Below are positions 33,898 through 49,770 of a stretch of DNA of 57,471 nucleotides, piece by piece. Positions within the stretch are counted from its first letter, which is position 1. Each line of letters begins with the position of its first letter. The position numbers and the translations under genes were made by a program. The stretch comes from Clostridiales bacterium. Lineage in GTDB: Bacteria > Bacillota > Clostridia > Lachnospirales > Lachnospiraceae. Below the pieces are notes generated by a model, which was not told the DNA's origin, ran no database searches, and saw only the letters and a list, made by a program, of their open reading frames with translations. The stretch covers positions 1 through 57,471 of the forward strand of contig JAAYHD010000033.1 of assembly GCA_012735495.1 (NCBI GenBank), written 5' to 3'.

Positions 33898-36144
33898 TCA
33901 ATATGTACCCATGGGGTTAAAGTCAAACTGGAGATTGCATCCTGAAAATTGTCCCGTGTTTCCGAAGCAGTCCTCCAAATGATTCTTTATTCCTACAAGT
34001 ATATCATAATTGTTGTCCTTTATATAGATTACCCTTCTGTAAACATCCTTAATCCTTGACAGCTCCGCTGGAGCCGGCCCTATTACCTGGGAGGCCAGCT
34101 TGTTTCCGTCTATATATTCCTTTATGATTCCCGCGGCATATTTCACCGCGTTTTCAGATTTTTCCTCATCCTTGGAGGTTACGAGCACCAACAGGATATG
34201 CGCCACAGGGGGATACTGCATGAGCCTGCGGTAGAGCATTTCCTGTTCATAGAATTCCTCGTAATTGCCGGTGGCTGCTGCGAGTATGCTGTAATGCCCG
34301 GGATGGTAGGTCTGAATTACCACTTCTCCCGGTATGGCATCGCGTCCGGCCCTGCCGGCGGCCTGGGACAGAAGCTGGAATGTCCTTTCTCCCGCCCTGA
34401 AATCTCCCGCATACAGGGAAAGGTCGGCAGCTATTATTCCCACCAGGGAAACCAGCGGAAAATCATGACCCTTTACAATCATTTGTGTCCCAACCAGGAT
34501 ATCCGCCTCATGCCTTGCAAATGCGGACAGGATTCTCTGATGCCCGCCCTTGTTCCTGGTCGTGTCCGTATCCATGCGCAGAATCCTTGCCCCGGGAAAC
34601 TCCCTCCTGGCTATCTCTTCCACTTTCTGTGTACCCGTTCCGAATGCGGCGATGTACTTTGAACCGCAGGACGGGCATAATTTCGGCATCGGTTCTTCGT
34701 ATCCGCAGTAGTGGCATAATAATCTGCCGTCCGCATGATAGGTCAGCGATATGTCACAGTGCCTGCATTTCATTACATGGCCGCAGCTTCTGCAGTTTAC
34801 GAACCCCGAATATCCTCTTCTATTGATAAACAGCATTATCTGCTCGTTTCTGCTTAGCTTTTCCTCGATCAGCGATTTCAGCTTGCGGCTGAATATCGAG
34901 CGGTTTTTTTGCTTTAATTCTTCTCTTAAATCGACTATCCAGACCTTTGGCGGATTGGCGTCCTTTGCCCTCTTTGCAAGGGTAAAGAGCTTGTAATCAC
35001 CGCTTGCGCATTTGCTGAACGATTCCAGCGACGGGGTCGCCGACCCAAGAATGACAAAGGAACCGGTAAGCTCAGCCCGTTTGACGGCCACCTCGACTGC
35101 ATGGTATTTCGGGGTGGTCTCATTTTTATAGCTTCCCTCGTGTTCCTCATCTATTATTATCAGCCCGAGATTCTTAAACGGTGTAAACAGCGCGGACCTG
35201 GGGCCTATCATTATGTCTATTTCGCCTCTTTTAGCCCTTAAGCTCTGGTCGTACCTCTCACCGTCGGACATCCTGGAGTTCAGGATGGATACCCGGTCGC
35301 CGAACCTTTCGTAGAACCTGTTTACGGTTTGATAGGTCAGGGCAATCTCCGGTATCAGAACTATTACCTGCTTGCCGTCGGATACCACCTTCGAAATAAT
35401 ATCCATGTATATTTCAGTTTTCCCGCTTCCGGTAATACCGTGAATCAGATAGGTGCGGCGCTTCCCTTCATAATAATCCTTAAGGATTTCATCGACTATC
35501 GCCTGCTGCTCGGCGTTTAATTCCACCCGGTTTTTGGCAGTACCCTGATTATTTATTGGATTTCGGTATATTTGCCTGCTTTCTGTCTTAACTATGCCGT
35601 TATCGGTAAGCCATGCAAGGACGCCGGTATTCATATTGAGACTCTTTACAGCCATGTCATAATCGATGGCTTGCTCGTCCAGCAAGGCTTTCAGTATCCT
35701 GGCCCTTGCCCTGTTATTCTTTTTCAGCTGTTCCTCATAAATCCTTTCAGCCTCGCTGCGGTGCATTACAAGGGTTAACTGCCTGTGCTCCTTGATCCTT
35801 ACCGCCTTCTTTACGGGCATTACGGTTTTTAGCGCATCATTTATTGTGCCGCCGTAGTTTTCCTTTATCCAATATGCCAGCCGAATCAAATGGCTTTCTA
35901 TGACCGGTGCGCCCTTTATTACCGAATTTATCGGCTTGATCTTTTCAACCTCAATCTTCGGTTCGTTTGAAAGCCCCACGATATATCCCTTTATGGTCCT
36001 GCTTCCCTTGCCGAACGGCACGACAACAGGCGCGCCGATAACAGCCGACGACGCAAGATTATCGGGAACCGCGTACTGATATGTCTTGTCCAGGTTCTCG
36101 TGAGATATATCGATTATTATATCGGCATAGCTTTTGTAAGCCAT
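33898..36144 (-). CDS. priA: Primosomal protein N', helicase PriA
   Basis: A 748-residue superfamily 2 helicase that restarts stalled replication forks. The N-terminal 3'-DNA-binding domain starts MAYKSYADIIIDI. Walker A is HGITGSGKTEIY near residue 240, and Walker B is IIDEEHEGSYK. Eight Cys residues between CRSCGHVMKCRHC and CPSCGSKY form the zinc sites. GRAGRD marks motif VI. The start at 36144 is set by GGGGAGGA upstream; a longer frame to 36210 overlaps murE. Only one base separates it from the murE stop, so the pair is translationally coupled. Confidence 0.97.
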   Translation of the reverse strand: MAYKSYADIIIDISHENLDKTYQYAVPDNLASSAVIGAPVVVPFGKGSRTIKGYIVGLSNEPKIEVEKIKPINSVIKGAPVIESHLIRLAYWIKENYGGTINDALKTVMPVKKAVRIKEHRQLTLVMHRSEAERIYEEQLKKNNRARARILKALLDEQAIDYDMAVKSLNMNTGVLAWLTDNGIVKTESRQIYRNPINNQGTAKNRVELNAEQQAIVDEILKDYYEGKRRTYLIHGITGSGKTEIYMDIISKVVSDGKQVIVLIPEIALTYQTVNRFYERFGDRVSILNSRMSDGERYDQSLRAKRGEIDIMIGPRSALFTPFKNLGLIIIDEEHEGSYKNETTPKYHAVEVAVKRAELTGSFVILGSATPSLESFSKCASGDYKLFTLAKRAKDANPPKVWIVDLREELKQKNRSIFSRKLKSLIEEKLSRNEQIMLFINRRGYSGFVNCRSCGHVMKCRHCDISLTYHADGRLLCHYCGYEEPMPKLCPSCGSKYIAAFGTGTQKVEEIARREFPGARILRMDTDTTRNKGGHQRILSAFARHEADILVGTQMIVKGHDFPLVSLVGIIAADLSLYAGDFRAGERTFQLLSQAAGRAGRDAIPGEVVIQTYHPGHYSILAAATGNYEEFYEQEMLYRRLMQYPPVAHILLVLVTSKDEEKSENAVKYAAGIIKEYIDGNKLASQVIGPAPAELSRIKDVYRRVIYIKDNNYDILVGIKNHLEDCFGNTGQFSGCNLQFDFNPMGTY

Positions 36145-36145
36145 T

Positions 36146-37609
36146 TCAGTCCTCCCCGGCACGAAGGGCGTCCATGACCAACTCCCGGTCATCCATGTGG
36201 TACTTAACACCCTTTATTTCCTGGTAATCCTCATGGCCCTTGCCGGCTATAATTATGACATCGCCTTCCTGCGCGTTGTCAATACAGTATTTTATAGCCT
36301 CTCTCCTGTCGGTTATCTTGATGTATTTGCCGGGCCCCTTTTTTACTCCTGTAATAATATCATTAATAATGTCCTCAGGCTCCTCAAACCTCGGGTTATC
36401 CGATGTAACCACCGTAAGGTCGGCCAACCTGGAAGAAATCTCTCCCATGAGGAATCTCCTGTCCCTGGAGCGGTTTCCGCCGCATCCGAAGACACATACC
36501 AGGCGCTTGGGTTTGTATTCCCTTATGGTGGTTAAAAGGCTCTCAAGGCTCATGGCGTTATGCGCATAATCAATGATGACCGAATAGCTGCCATTCACCG
36601 GGACTATCTCAGCCCTGCCCCTGACCTTGATATTGCTTAATGCCTTAAGAATATCCTTATCGCTTACGTTGAAATGCCTGCATATCGCAATGGCGCACAA
36701 GGAATTAAGGACATTGAATTTGCCCGGTATATCTATGGCCACATCAAAGTTCATCAGTCCGCTTACCCGGTAAGCCACACCCAGGTAGCCCGGCCTGTGT
36801 ACCAACTGTACATCCTCCGCTCTTATATCGGCTTTTTCGGAGAATCCGAAGGTCTCAACCTGGCAGGTATGGCCTTCAAGAATATCCCCGGCGTGCTCGT
36901 CATCTATGTTAACCAGGCCGATCCTGCATTGCCGGAACAACTGCCTCTTGCATCTTAAATAATCGTCAAAGTCCTTATGCTCCTTGTCTCCGATATGGTC
37001 ATAACCGATATTGGTAAACACTCCTATATCAAATACAAAGCCGTCCAGCCTGTTTTGCAGAAAGCCTTGCGACGATGCCTCCATGACAACACATTCAAGG
37101 CCGGCGTCAACCATCTTCGCGAAAGTCTCCTGGATAATATAGGACTCCGGTGTGGTATTGCTGGCCGGTATGACCTTGTCACCTATAATTGTCTCAATGG
37201 TTCCGATAAGTCCCGTCTTTATCCCCGCATTCTCCAGGATGGATCTGACCATGTAAGTCGTGGTGGTCTTGCCCTTTGTTCCCGTAATACCTATGGTCTT
37301 AAGCTTTCTCGCAGGATGCCCGAAATACGCTGCCGACATGCAGGCCAGAGCCTTTCTTGCATTTTCAACCCTGACGACAGTAACTCCGGCCGGCAAATCA
37401 ATATCCTTTTCTATAACAATGGCTGCGGCACCCTTTTCAACCGCCTGGGGGATATAGTCATGCCCATCTGTCACTGTGCCCGTGATGCACACGAACACTG
37501 AGCCTTTCACCGTCTTTCTTGAATCATACACCAAACTTGTGACCAAAGTATGTACATCCCCCCGCAGGCAGGTATACTCCAGCCCTTCCAGTAAACTATC
37601 CAAATACAT
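36146..37609 (-). CDS. murE: UDP-N-acetylmuramoyl-tripeptide synthetase MurE (meso-DAP type)
   Basis: A 487-residue Mur ligase adding the third stem residue to UDP-MurNAc-Ala-Glu. The ATP loop is GITGTKGKTTTTYMV near residue 110. The C-terminal specificity motif is TSDNPRFE, and DNPR indicates meso-diaminopimelate rather than lysine. AGGAGG lies before ATG. In most Firmicutes murE sits in the dcw cluster next to mraY or spoVD. Here it is about 20 kb away, coupled to priA. Confidence 0.95.
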   Translation of the reverse strand: MYLDSLLEGLEYTCLRGDVHTLVTSLVYDSRKTVKGSVFVCITGTVTDGHDYIPQAVEKGAAAIVIEKDIDLPAGVTVVRVENARKALACMSAAYFGHPARKLKTIGITGTKGKTTTTYMVRSILENAGIKTGLIGTIETIIGDKVIPASNTTPESYIIQETFAKMVDAGLECVVMEASSQGFLQNRLDGFVFDIGVFTNIGYDHIGDKEHKDFDDYLRCKRQLFRQCRIGLVNIDDEHAGDILEGHTCQVETFGFSEKADIRAEDVQLVHRPGYLGVAYRVSGLMNFDVAIDIPGKFNVLNSLCAIAICRHFNVSDKDILKALSNIKVRGRAEIVPVNGSYSVIIDYAHNAMSLESLLTTIREYKPKRLVCVFGCGGNRSRDRRFLMGEISSRLADLTVVTSDNPRFEEPEDIINDIITGVKKGPGKYIKITDRREAIKYCIDNAQEGDVIIIAGKGHEDYQEIKGVKYHMDDRELVMDALRAGED

Positions 37610-37707
37610 AATTCCGCCTCCTATAGCACTTTTACTATATTATATCCGCATTACATGCTTTATCGGTTGTACTTTCTGTCATATTTATAGCAAATAGTGC
37701 TTTGTTA

Positions 37708-38571
37708 TCATATGGCAGCCCCGATCTTTTCTCCCATTTTAACCTTGGTTTCGATGCCTTTCATGGAGTTTTCCATAATGTCATTATCTATTATAACTCT
37801 TCCCTTTTCAATACATACAATTATGGTGGATCCTCCGAACTCAAACCTGCCTTTTTCCTCACCCCGCATAACATAAGCCTTTTCATGGTAATTAACAATC
37901 TTTCCAACCAGCAGGGCTCCCACTTCCATCACCAATAACCTGCCGAAATTCCTGCTGGATAATATGGTGTATTCCCTGGTATTCTCCTTGAATACCGGGA
38001 CCGTTTCATGGGCTATGGGATTTACCGTGTGAAATACCCCTTTTATCCTGAAATTCTTTGATTTCATACCGCTGTCGATATAGCAGTACCTGTGATAATC
38101 ATCAACCGAGAGCCTGAATACCAGGAGCGTGCCGTCCTCATAATGGTCTGCAAGATTCCTGTTCCTAAGCAGGCTTCTTAAGGTATAAGAAGTGTTTTTT
38201 ACCATAAATCTTGTGTCCCTGCCAATGGGATATACGCTCAGCTTTCCGTCGCAAGGGGAAATGAAGTGATTTGGGCTTTGATCGATGATTCTGCGGCTTC
38301 TTATGATTTTCCTGATAAAAAAATCGTTAAAAGAAGTGTACTTTTTATTTTCATAATCCTTCATGTCAATCTTTTTCCACTTTATGAAAAAAGGTATAAA
38401 TATTCTGGAAAGGCCACTGCTCAGCAAGATTTGCGCTAGCTTTGAAACCCACGGCTTTGCCAGCTGTTTTATGAGAACCCTCCCGGGCATGCTTCCGTAT
38501 AAGTATTTCAAAACCCTGTCCTGCAGGTCATCATGTTCATATGTATTTCCGCTGCGGTCTGCATATGCCAT
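37708..38571 (-). CDS. psd: Phosphatidylserine decarboxylase
   Basis: A 287-residue pyruvoyl-dependent enzyme converting phosphatidylserine to phosphatidylethanolamine. The self-cleavage site is FEFGGST near residue 250, where the Ser becomes the pyruvoyl group. This corresponds to the LGST-type motif of the family. Other landmarks are SPCDGKLSVYPI, VDDYHRYCYIDSG and GALLVGKIV. It is near the usual length of the clostridial form. GTAGGAGGCG precedes ATG at the pssA stop. Its substrate is made by pssA, 12 bases upstream. Confidence 0.95.
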   Translation of the reverse strand: MAYADRSGNTYEHDDLQDRVLKYLYGSMPGRVLIKQLAKPWVSKLAQILLSSGLSRIFIPFFIKWKKIDMKDYENKKYTSFNDFFIRKIIRSRRIIDQSPNHFISPCDGKLSVYPIGRDTRFMVKNTSYTLRSLLRNRNLADHYEDGTLLVFRLSVDDYHRYCYIDSGMKSKNFRIKGVFHTVNPIAHETVPVFKENTREYTILSSRNFGRLLVMEVGALLVGKIVNYHEKAYVMRGEEKGRFEFGGSTIIVCIEKGRVIIDNDIMENSMKGIETKVKMGEKIGAAI

Positions 38572-38583
38572 CAGGAGCGCCTC

Positions 38584-39264
38584 CTACTCAAACAGCTCTT
38601 CGATGAGTGTTTTCTCTCTTAAAACTCTATGCCTGATGCGGTAATCAGAATACAGCAGAATAATTGAAACTATAAACGCAACAACCAGGGTTATAACGAT
38701 AAGCTGCCTGTTTGTAGGCTTCTTTAACCGGAAGTTCGCAATAAACAGCGTGCCTACAATAAAAAGCATGGCAAGCAAAATCCATCTGAATGCGTTTTCC
38801 GGAATAACAAAGCTCAACAGGAACACGCCCGGCAAAATAATTGTTATGGATGTAATCGGCAGCCCCCGGTAATATTTATTTGCCCCGTCTTCATGCAGCT
38901 GCCTGTTTGTCTCAAGCACATTAAAGAACGCAAGCCTTATAACGGAAGCCACGCAATAATATCCAATCACAATTCCTCCAAGGATTCCGCGAACCCCAAG
39001 GATATAGCACAGAATTGTCGGAAATATCCCAAAGCAAATGACATCACACAACGAATCGATCTGCACACCGAATAACTTATGATCGAAGGTGCGGTTTTTC
39101 TTGGTCCTGGCCACCTTTCCGTCCAGCATGTCGCATAGGCCCGACAGTGCCAGGCAGACGATAGAGGTTCTGAATCTCCCGTCAATAGCCTGGGTAATAC
39201 CGAATACCGAAAATAATAAGCTTACATATGTAAGTATGACAGTATAGTCGTAAAAACCGATCAT
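38584..39264 (-). CDS. pssA: CDP-diacylglycerol-serine O-phosphatidyltransferase
   Basis: A 226-residue membrane enzyme making phosphatidylserine from CDP-diacylglycerol and serine. The CDP-alcohol phosphotransferase motif spans LCDMLDGKVARTKKNRTFD and GVQIDSLCD, with the Asp residues spaced for metal binding. The gap between AR and the following G is slightly longer than the family average. About six to seven hydrophobic segments follow. GATAGGAAA precedes ATG. The pairing with psd supports serine as the alcohol. Confidence 0.93.
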   Translation of the reverse strand: MIGFYDYTVILTYVSLLFSVFGITQAIDGRFRTSIVCLALSGLCDMLDGKVARTKKNRTFDHKLFGVQIDSLCDVICFGIFPTILCYILGVRGILGGIVIGYYCVASVIRLAFFNVLETNRQLHEDGANKYYRGLPITSITIILPGVFLLSFVIPENAFRWILLAMLFIVGTLFIANFRLKKPTNRQLIVITLVVAFIVSIILLYSDYRIRHRVLREKTLIEELFE

Positions 39265-39318
39265 TTTCCTATCCCCTTGCTTGTTTATCCGTATATATTC
39301 AATTTTGTATATTTAATA

Positions 39319-40050
39319 TTAGTCCTGACCGCAAGCATCTATCCCAAATATTTTCCGGTTCAGGCCAAGAAACGCTTTCTCAATGTATAAGTATATCCGC
39401 GTATTGCATGATAAAAGGTAACAAAGCTCCGAAATCAGGATTCCTCCCAATACATCGACCATATAATGCTGTTTTGTAAATTGTGTCGATAGGCACACCA
39501 TGACTGCAAATACACAGGAAAACACCTTATACCATAACGGAACCTTTTTGCTTCTTCTGATGCCTATGAAGCAAAACCAGCTCATAAGGCAATGCAAGGA
39601 AGGAAAAAGGTTGTCAGCCCGGTCAATATTATACAATAATCTCATCAGTATACTGAAGATGTCGTTTCCGGTTACCTCGGGACGGATATTTGTCGTGGGC
39701 ACGGCTACGAATATAACTCCGCATATCAGCTTTGCCAATATATCTGCAAATGCGAACTTAAACCATTTCTCTTTTCCTTCCCGGGCCGCAAGTATATAAT
39801 TAACACCCCAGAATACATAACACCCGAAGTAAATGATAATCCATTCCTTAACAAACGGGACCATCCTATCAAACCCGGTGGTAAAGTCATAATGATATCT
39901 GTCCATCGTAATTAACCGGCTTCCCCAATATACAAAACAGTTGGTCAGAAAGCAGGCTATCAGGGACAAAAAACCATATTCCGGAATCCATATCCCAAGT
40001 GTCTTGCCGTACCGCTCTCTTAATTTTCCTCGCTCCATGTCATCATCCAT
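39319..40050 (-). CDS. PAP2-family membrane phosphatase
   Basis: A protein of about 243 residues with around six hydrophobic segments. It carries two parts of the PAP2/acid phosphatase signature: FPSLHCLMSW (PS-x-H) and STQFTKQHYMVDVLGG with the catalytic-type His and Asp. The upstream K-x6-RP part is not clear. PAP2 enzymes act on lipid phosphates or undecaprenyl pyrophosphate. Lying ahead of pssA and psd, a lipid-phosphate role is likely but unproven. No good ribosome binding site marks the start. An in-frame TTG at 40080 and ATG codons at 40050 and 40038 are all possible; 40050 is a compromise. Confidence 0.8.
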   Translation of the reverse strand: MDDDMERGKLRERYGKTLGIWIPEYGFLSLIACFLTNCFVYWGSRLITMDRYHYDFTTGFDRMVPFVKEWIIIYFGCYVFWGVNYILAAREGKEKWFKFAFADILAKLICGVIFVAVPTTNIRPEVTGNDIFSILMRLLYNIDRADNLFPSLHCLMSWFCFIGIRRSKKVPLWYKVFSCVFAVMVCLSTQFTKQHYMVDVLGGILISELCYLLSCNTRIYLYIEKAFLGLNRKIFGIDACGQD

Positions 40051-40223
40051 AGCATTTTCATAATGACATAAATATAACAAAAGCCGACAACAAATTCAAC
40101 ACTTATGTAATGGCACTTTCACAGGTACAATCCCGGGATAATAAACAATGGAGGTCCGCTAAGCGACGACAGCGATTAATAACCCGATTAAATTAAAAGA
40201 ATAATAAGATATAACAAAAATGA

Positions 40224-40248
40224 CACAATATAATATTGTGCCGTTTTT
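40224..40248 (+). terminator. Hairpin with T-run in the leader region of the glucan synthase
   Basis: CACAATAT and ATATTGTG pair around a single A (40224-40240), followed by CCG and five T. It lies in the 295-base gap between the divergent PAP2 and glucan synthase genes. With no plus-strand gene upstream it could be a leader attenuator. It can also act on the minus strand, where ATTTTTG follows. The rest of the gap is AT-rich, and I saw no clear promoter. Confidence 0.4.
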
Positions 40249-40249
40249 A

Positions 40250-46447
<6,198 letters not shown>

Positions 46448-46460
46448 GGAGGTGAATGAT

Positions 46461-48896
46461 TTGTATACTGATACCGGCAAGCAGAAGACGCAGAATACTG
46501 CCGAATATGAGTTTTTCAACGGATTTGGAGGCTTTATTAATGACGGAAGCGAGTATGAAATAGTACTGTCGGGACAGAAGCGGCCACCCGTCCCCTGGAT
46601 TAATGTTGTCGCAAACAAGAAATTCGGCTTTCAGATATCGGAATCAGGAGGAGGCTTCACCTGGGCAATCAACAGCCGGGAAAACAAGATAACCTCCTGG
46701 AGCAATGACCCTGTCTGTGACAGGGCATCGGAGGCCATTTACATTCTTGATGAAACCAGGGGCATAATTATGTCTCCTATGTCGCTTGGCAGAACCGACC
46801 GGGGCCTTTACAGGGTCAGACACGGAATCGGCTATAGCATATTCCTGTATGAGGAGGAGGAGCTTGCGCAGGAGCTTTTGGTATTTACTCCCCTTGATGA
46901 GTCAATCAAGCTTTGGCTGCTGAAGCTGACCAATAAATCAGAAAAAGTCAGGTATCTGAGGCTCAGCTATTATCTTGAGTGGGTGCTGGGGACCAACAGG
47001 GAGCTTACCGGTCCCTATATATGCACCGGGTATGACAAGGAGCAGGATTACTTATATGCGAAAAATTTATATACCTTTAACTTTGGCGACTGCATTTCAT
47101 ATGTCTTCTCCAGTCTTCCCACCCTGGGCTATACAGGGGACAGGCAGGAGTTTTTAGGACTGAAGGAATCCATACAAAGTCCCGGCGGAGCGGATATGAC
47201 CCTCTCCAAAAATTGCGGTGTTTGCAGCGACTCCTGCGGGGCTATACAGGTATTGCTTGAAATGAAGCCTGGTGAAAGCTCCACAGTCATTTTTGCCCTG
47301 GGCCAGAGCAACGATGAAAATGAGATAAAGCGGCTTCGCAGCAAATACAGGAATCCTGAAAATGCTGAAAATGAGCTTGAAAGGGTAAGAAAGCACTGGG
47401 ATGAAATCCTGGGAATTGTCCAGGTAAAGACCGGTGACAGGGCAATCGATATTCTTATTAACAGATGGCTCCTCTATCAGACCATTTCCTGCAGACTGAA
47501 TGCCAAGACCGCCTTTTACCAGTGCGGAGGCGCCATAGGCTTTCGTGACCAGCTGCAGGATTCACTGGCTTTGCAGCTGGCTGACCCCGATGCCTTGCGC
47601 GCCCAGATTTTGATATCCTGCAGCAGGCAGTTTGAGGAAGGGGATGTTCAGCACTGGTGGCATCCTCCGCATGGCATGGGAGTCCGCACTAAAATAAGCG
47701 ATGACCTGCTGTGGCTGCCCTATGCGGTGGAAGTCTATATAAGGGCAACGGGGGATTATTCCATACTGGAGGAGGAGGTAAATTATATAAAGGGGCCTTT
47801 GCTTGATGAGAGCAGGCACGAAATCATGTTCATCCCCGAGGTTTCGCAAAAGTCCGGAAGCGTGTATGAACATTGCAGGAAAACAATAGACAGGACTCAT
47901 TTTGGACAGCACGGTATCCCGCTGATGGGCGGGGGAGACTGGAATGACGGAATGAACGAGGTTGGCATTGGGGGAAAGGGTGAAAGCGTATGGCTGGGCT
48001 GGTTCTTCTACAAGGTACTGTCGGATTTCATTCCCTTATGTCTGCATATGAAGGACACTGAATATGCTGCACAGCTTGAAGCAAGAAGGGACGGGCTGCA
48101 GCGGAGCCTTAATGAAAATTGCTGGGACGGCGGCTGGTATCTGCGGGCTTTCTATGATGACGGCACAAAGCTGGGCTCCAAGGACAATGACGAGTGCATG
48201 ATAGATTCCATCAGCCAGTCCTGGAGTGTCATTTCAGGGGCCGGTAGCAGGGAAAAAAGCATACAGGCCATGCGGTCGGCCTGGCGCTACCTGGTGAGGG
48301 AGGATGATTTTGTGTCTTTGCTTCTTACCCCACCCTTCAACAAGACAGAAAAAAATCCCGGCTATATAAAAAACTATCTGCCGGGTATCAGGGAAAACGG
48401 CGGTCAATATACCCATGCCGCCATATGGCTGGCTATTGCCACCGCCATGATGGGTGAGTATGACATGGCCTATAAACTTTTTACCCTGCTTAATCCCATC
48501 CATATCTGCTCAAACACCAGGGACGCAATCAGGTATGAAAAGGAACCCTATGTAATGGCGGCGGATATTTCCTTTTCTCCGCAATATGCCGGGCGCGGCG
48601 GCTGGAGCTGGTATACGGGCTCCGCAGGCTGGATGTACCAGGGCTTGCTGTTTTGGTTTTTGGGTATAAGGAAGGAAGCGGACACCCTTGTAATTGAGCC
48701 GGCCACACCTTACAGCTTTGGAGATTATACGGTATGGTATAAATATGGAGGTTCGGAATATGAGATAAGGGTGGAAAACAGGAGCAAGGACAGGACTGCG
48801 GCCGGGACGCTGTTTGCGGACGGAAAAAGGATAACCGGCAAAAGGCTTAAACTGGTTGACGACGGCAGAAAGCATGAGGTTATCGTTCTTGTCTGA
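46461..48896 (+). CDS. Stand-alone GH94 phosphorylase, detached C-terminal domain of cyclic glucan synthase
   Basis: An 811-residue GH94 protein with no membrane helix. FFNGFGGFINDGSEYEI starts the N-terminal beta-sandwich, with PPVPWINVVAN and NSREN(K)ITSWSNDPV as in synthase GH94 domains. The (alpha/alpha)6 barrel carries GFRDQLQD, HWWHPPHGMGVRTKISDDLL, and MGGGDWNDGMNEVG with the general-acid Asp493. GESVWLGWFF and YVMAADISFSP near the end fit phosphate and substrate sites. It shortens beta-1,2-glucan by phosphorolysis, releasing glucose-1-phosphate. The start is TTG at 46461 with AAGGAGG at 46446-46452, overlapping the stop of the upstream gene by two bases and 8 bases from the start. An alternative function as a free sophorooligosaccharide phosphorylase cannot be excluded. 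Confidence 0.88.
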   Translation: MYTDTGKQKTQNTAEYEFFNGFGGFINDGSEYEIVLSGQKRPPVPWINVVANKKFGFQISESGGGFTWAINSRENKITSWSNDPVCDRASEAIYILDETRGIIMSPMSLGRTDRGLYRVRHGIGYSIFLYEEEELAQELLVFTPLDESIKLWLLKLTNKSEKVRYLRLSYYLEWVLGTNRELTGPYICTGYDKEQDYLYAKNLYTFNFGDCISYVFSSLPTLGYTGDRQEFLGLKESIQSPGGADMTLSKNCGVCSDSCGAIQVLLEMKPGESSTVIFALGQSNDENEIKRLRSKYRNPENAENELERVRKHWDEILGIVQVKTGDRAIDILINRWLLYQTISCRLNAKTAFYQCGGAIGFRDQLQDSLALQLADPDALRAQILISCSRQFEEGDVQHWWHPPHGMGVRTKISDDLLWLPYAVEVYIRATGDYSILEEEVNYIKGPLLDESRHEIMFIPEVSQKSGSVYEHCRKTIDRTHFGQHGIPLMGGGDWNDGMNEVGIGGKGESVWLGWFFYKVLSDFIPLCLHMKDTEYAAQLEARRDGLQRSLNENCWDGGWYLRAFYDDGTKLGSKDNDECMIDSISQSWSVISGAGSREKSIQAMRSAWRYLVREDDFVSLLLTPPFNKTEKNPGYIKNYLPGIRENGGQYTHAAIWLAIATAMMGEYDMAYKLFTLLNPIHICSNTRDAIRYEKEPYVMAADISFSPQYAGRGGWSWYTGSAGWMYQGLLFWFLGIRKEADTLVIEPATPYSFGDYTVWYKYGGSEYEIRVENRSKDRTAAGTLFADGKRITGKRLKLVDDGRKHEVIVLV

Positions 48897-49028
48897 AAAA
48901 CCTTTGCCGCATAGGTTATTGCAAAATAAGGGGACAGAGGCCTGCCCTCATTAGTAACTCCGGAGCCGGGGACTCTGCCCGTATGCCTGCTGCAAGAACC
49001 AATTATTCAATAACATGCCTGGATGAGC

Positions 49029-49691
49029 CTACTTGCCGGACAGGTCCTTTATTTTTCCCTTTAAGTAATCAAGCCTTCTTCCTGTATATGCATGCTTATC
49101 ATCTTCGACAAATGCGGACAGCACATATCCGTCATCCGTAACATAATAAAAACCGTATTTTGAGAAATGGTACTTTCCCTCATGCTGGTCCGAGCCGGCC
49201 ATAACCGGTGTGACTATTCTCATGCCGGGACGCAGCTTTGGTACATACTCTCTTAGCTGGGCATTAGCCACAATGATGATATCACTGCCGGCTTTATCAC
49301 CGGATGTATCACCGGGAATGTCCCCTGCAACAACCTCGCGGATTTTGACCTTGTACTGCAGGAAGGTTGCGGATGATGCCGGTTCTTTAACCATACCGTT
49401 TCTCTGCGCCAAATCTGCATAATATTCCGGCAGTATCTCAGTCACTTCACAGAAGACAACAGCATCCGCTCTTTTGTAGATATATTCCACACCCGGTATG
49501 GTCATTGATATATTGGGAGGATCATTTTCATACAGCGGATACTTCTCCCTGAGCTTTTCAATTTGCTCCTTGCTCAAAACCGGGGCTTTGGGCAATAATG
49601 CTTTGGCTGCCAATGCCGCTGCAATGGCCAGAAGCACTATCGATGATAAAAATACAAGATTCCGATTTGCCTTCACATTTCCAAAATTCAT
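49029..49691 (-). CDS. Membrane-anchored extracytoplasmic protein of unknown function
   Basis: A 220-residue protein. One N-terminal hydrophobic helix (about 14-36, LVFLSSIVLLAIAAALAAKAL) with a basic start predicts an uncleaved anchor and an external domain. No lipobox Cys is present. The outer part includes YIYKRADAVVFCEVTEILPEY and YKVKIREVVAGDI. That pattern of a beta strand with ADAVVxxxV followed by an EVVxGD strand occurs in secreted OB/beta-barrel-like proteins. The start at 49691 has GGAGGG 5 bases upstream. It is convergent with the GH94 gene and lies 79 bases downstream of the alpha-galactosidase gene. I do not recognise a named family. Confidence 0.7.
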   Translation of the reverse strand: MNFGNVKANRNLVFLSSIVLLAIAAALAAKALLPKAPVLSKEQIEKLREKYPLYENDPPNISMTIPGVEYIYKRADAVVFCEVTEILPEYYADLAQRNGMVKEPASSATFLQYKVKIREVVAGDIPGDTSGDKAGSDIIIVANAQLREYVPKLRPGMRIVTPVMAGSDQHEGKYHFSKYGFYYVTDDGYVLSAFVEDDKHAYTGRRLDYLKGKIKDLSGK

Positions 49692-49770
49692 GGAATCCCT
49701 CCGCATACAAGCAAATAGTGATTATAACCAGATTATATAGTATTAGGCAGTGGTTTCTCAACAAAAAATA

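Noticed and set aside
48897-49028. Possible terminator between the convergent GH94 gene and the unknown membrane protein gene
   Set aside because: The GC-rich GGGGAC and CTGCCC motifs are direct repeats, not inverted, so they do not form a convincing stem.
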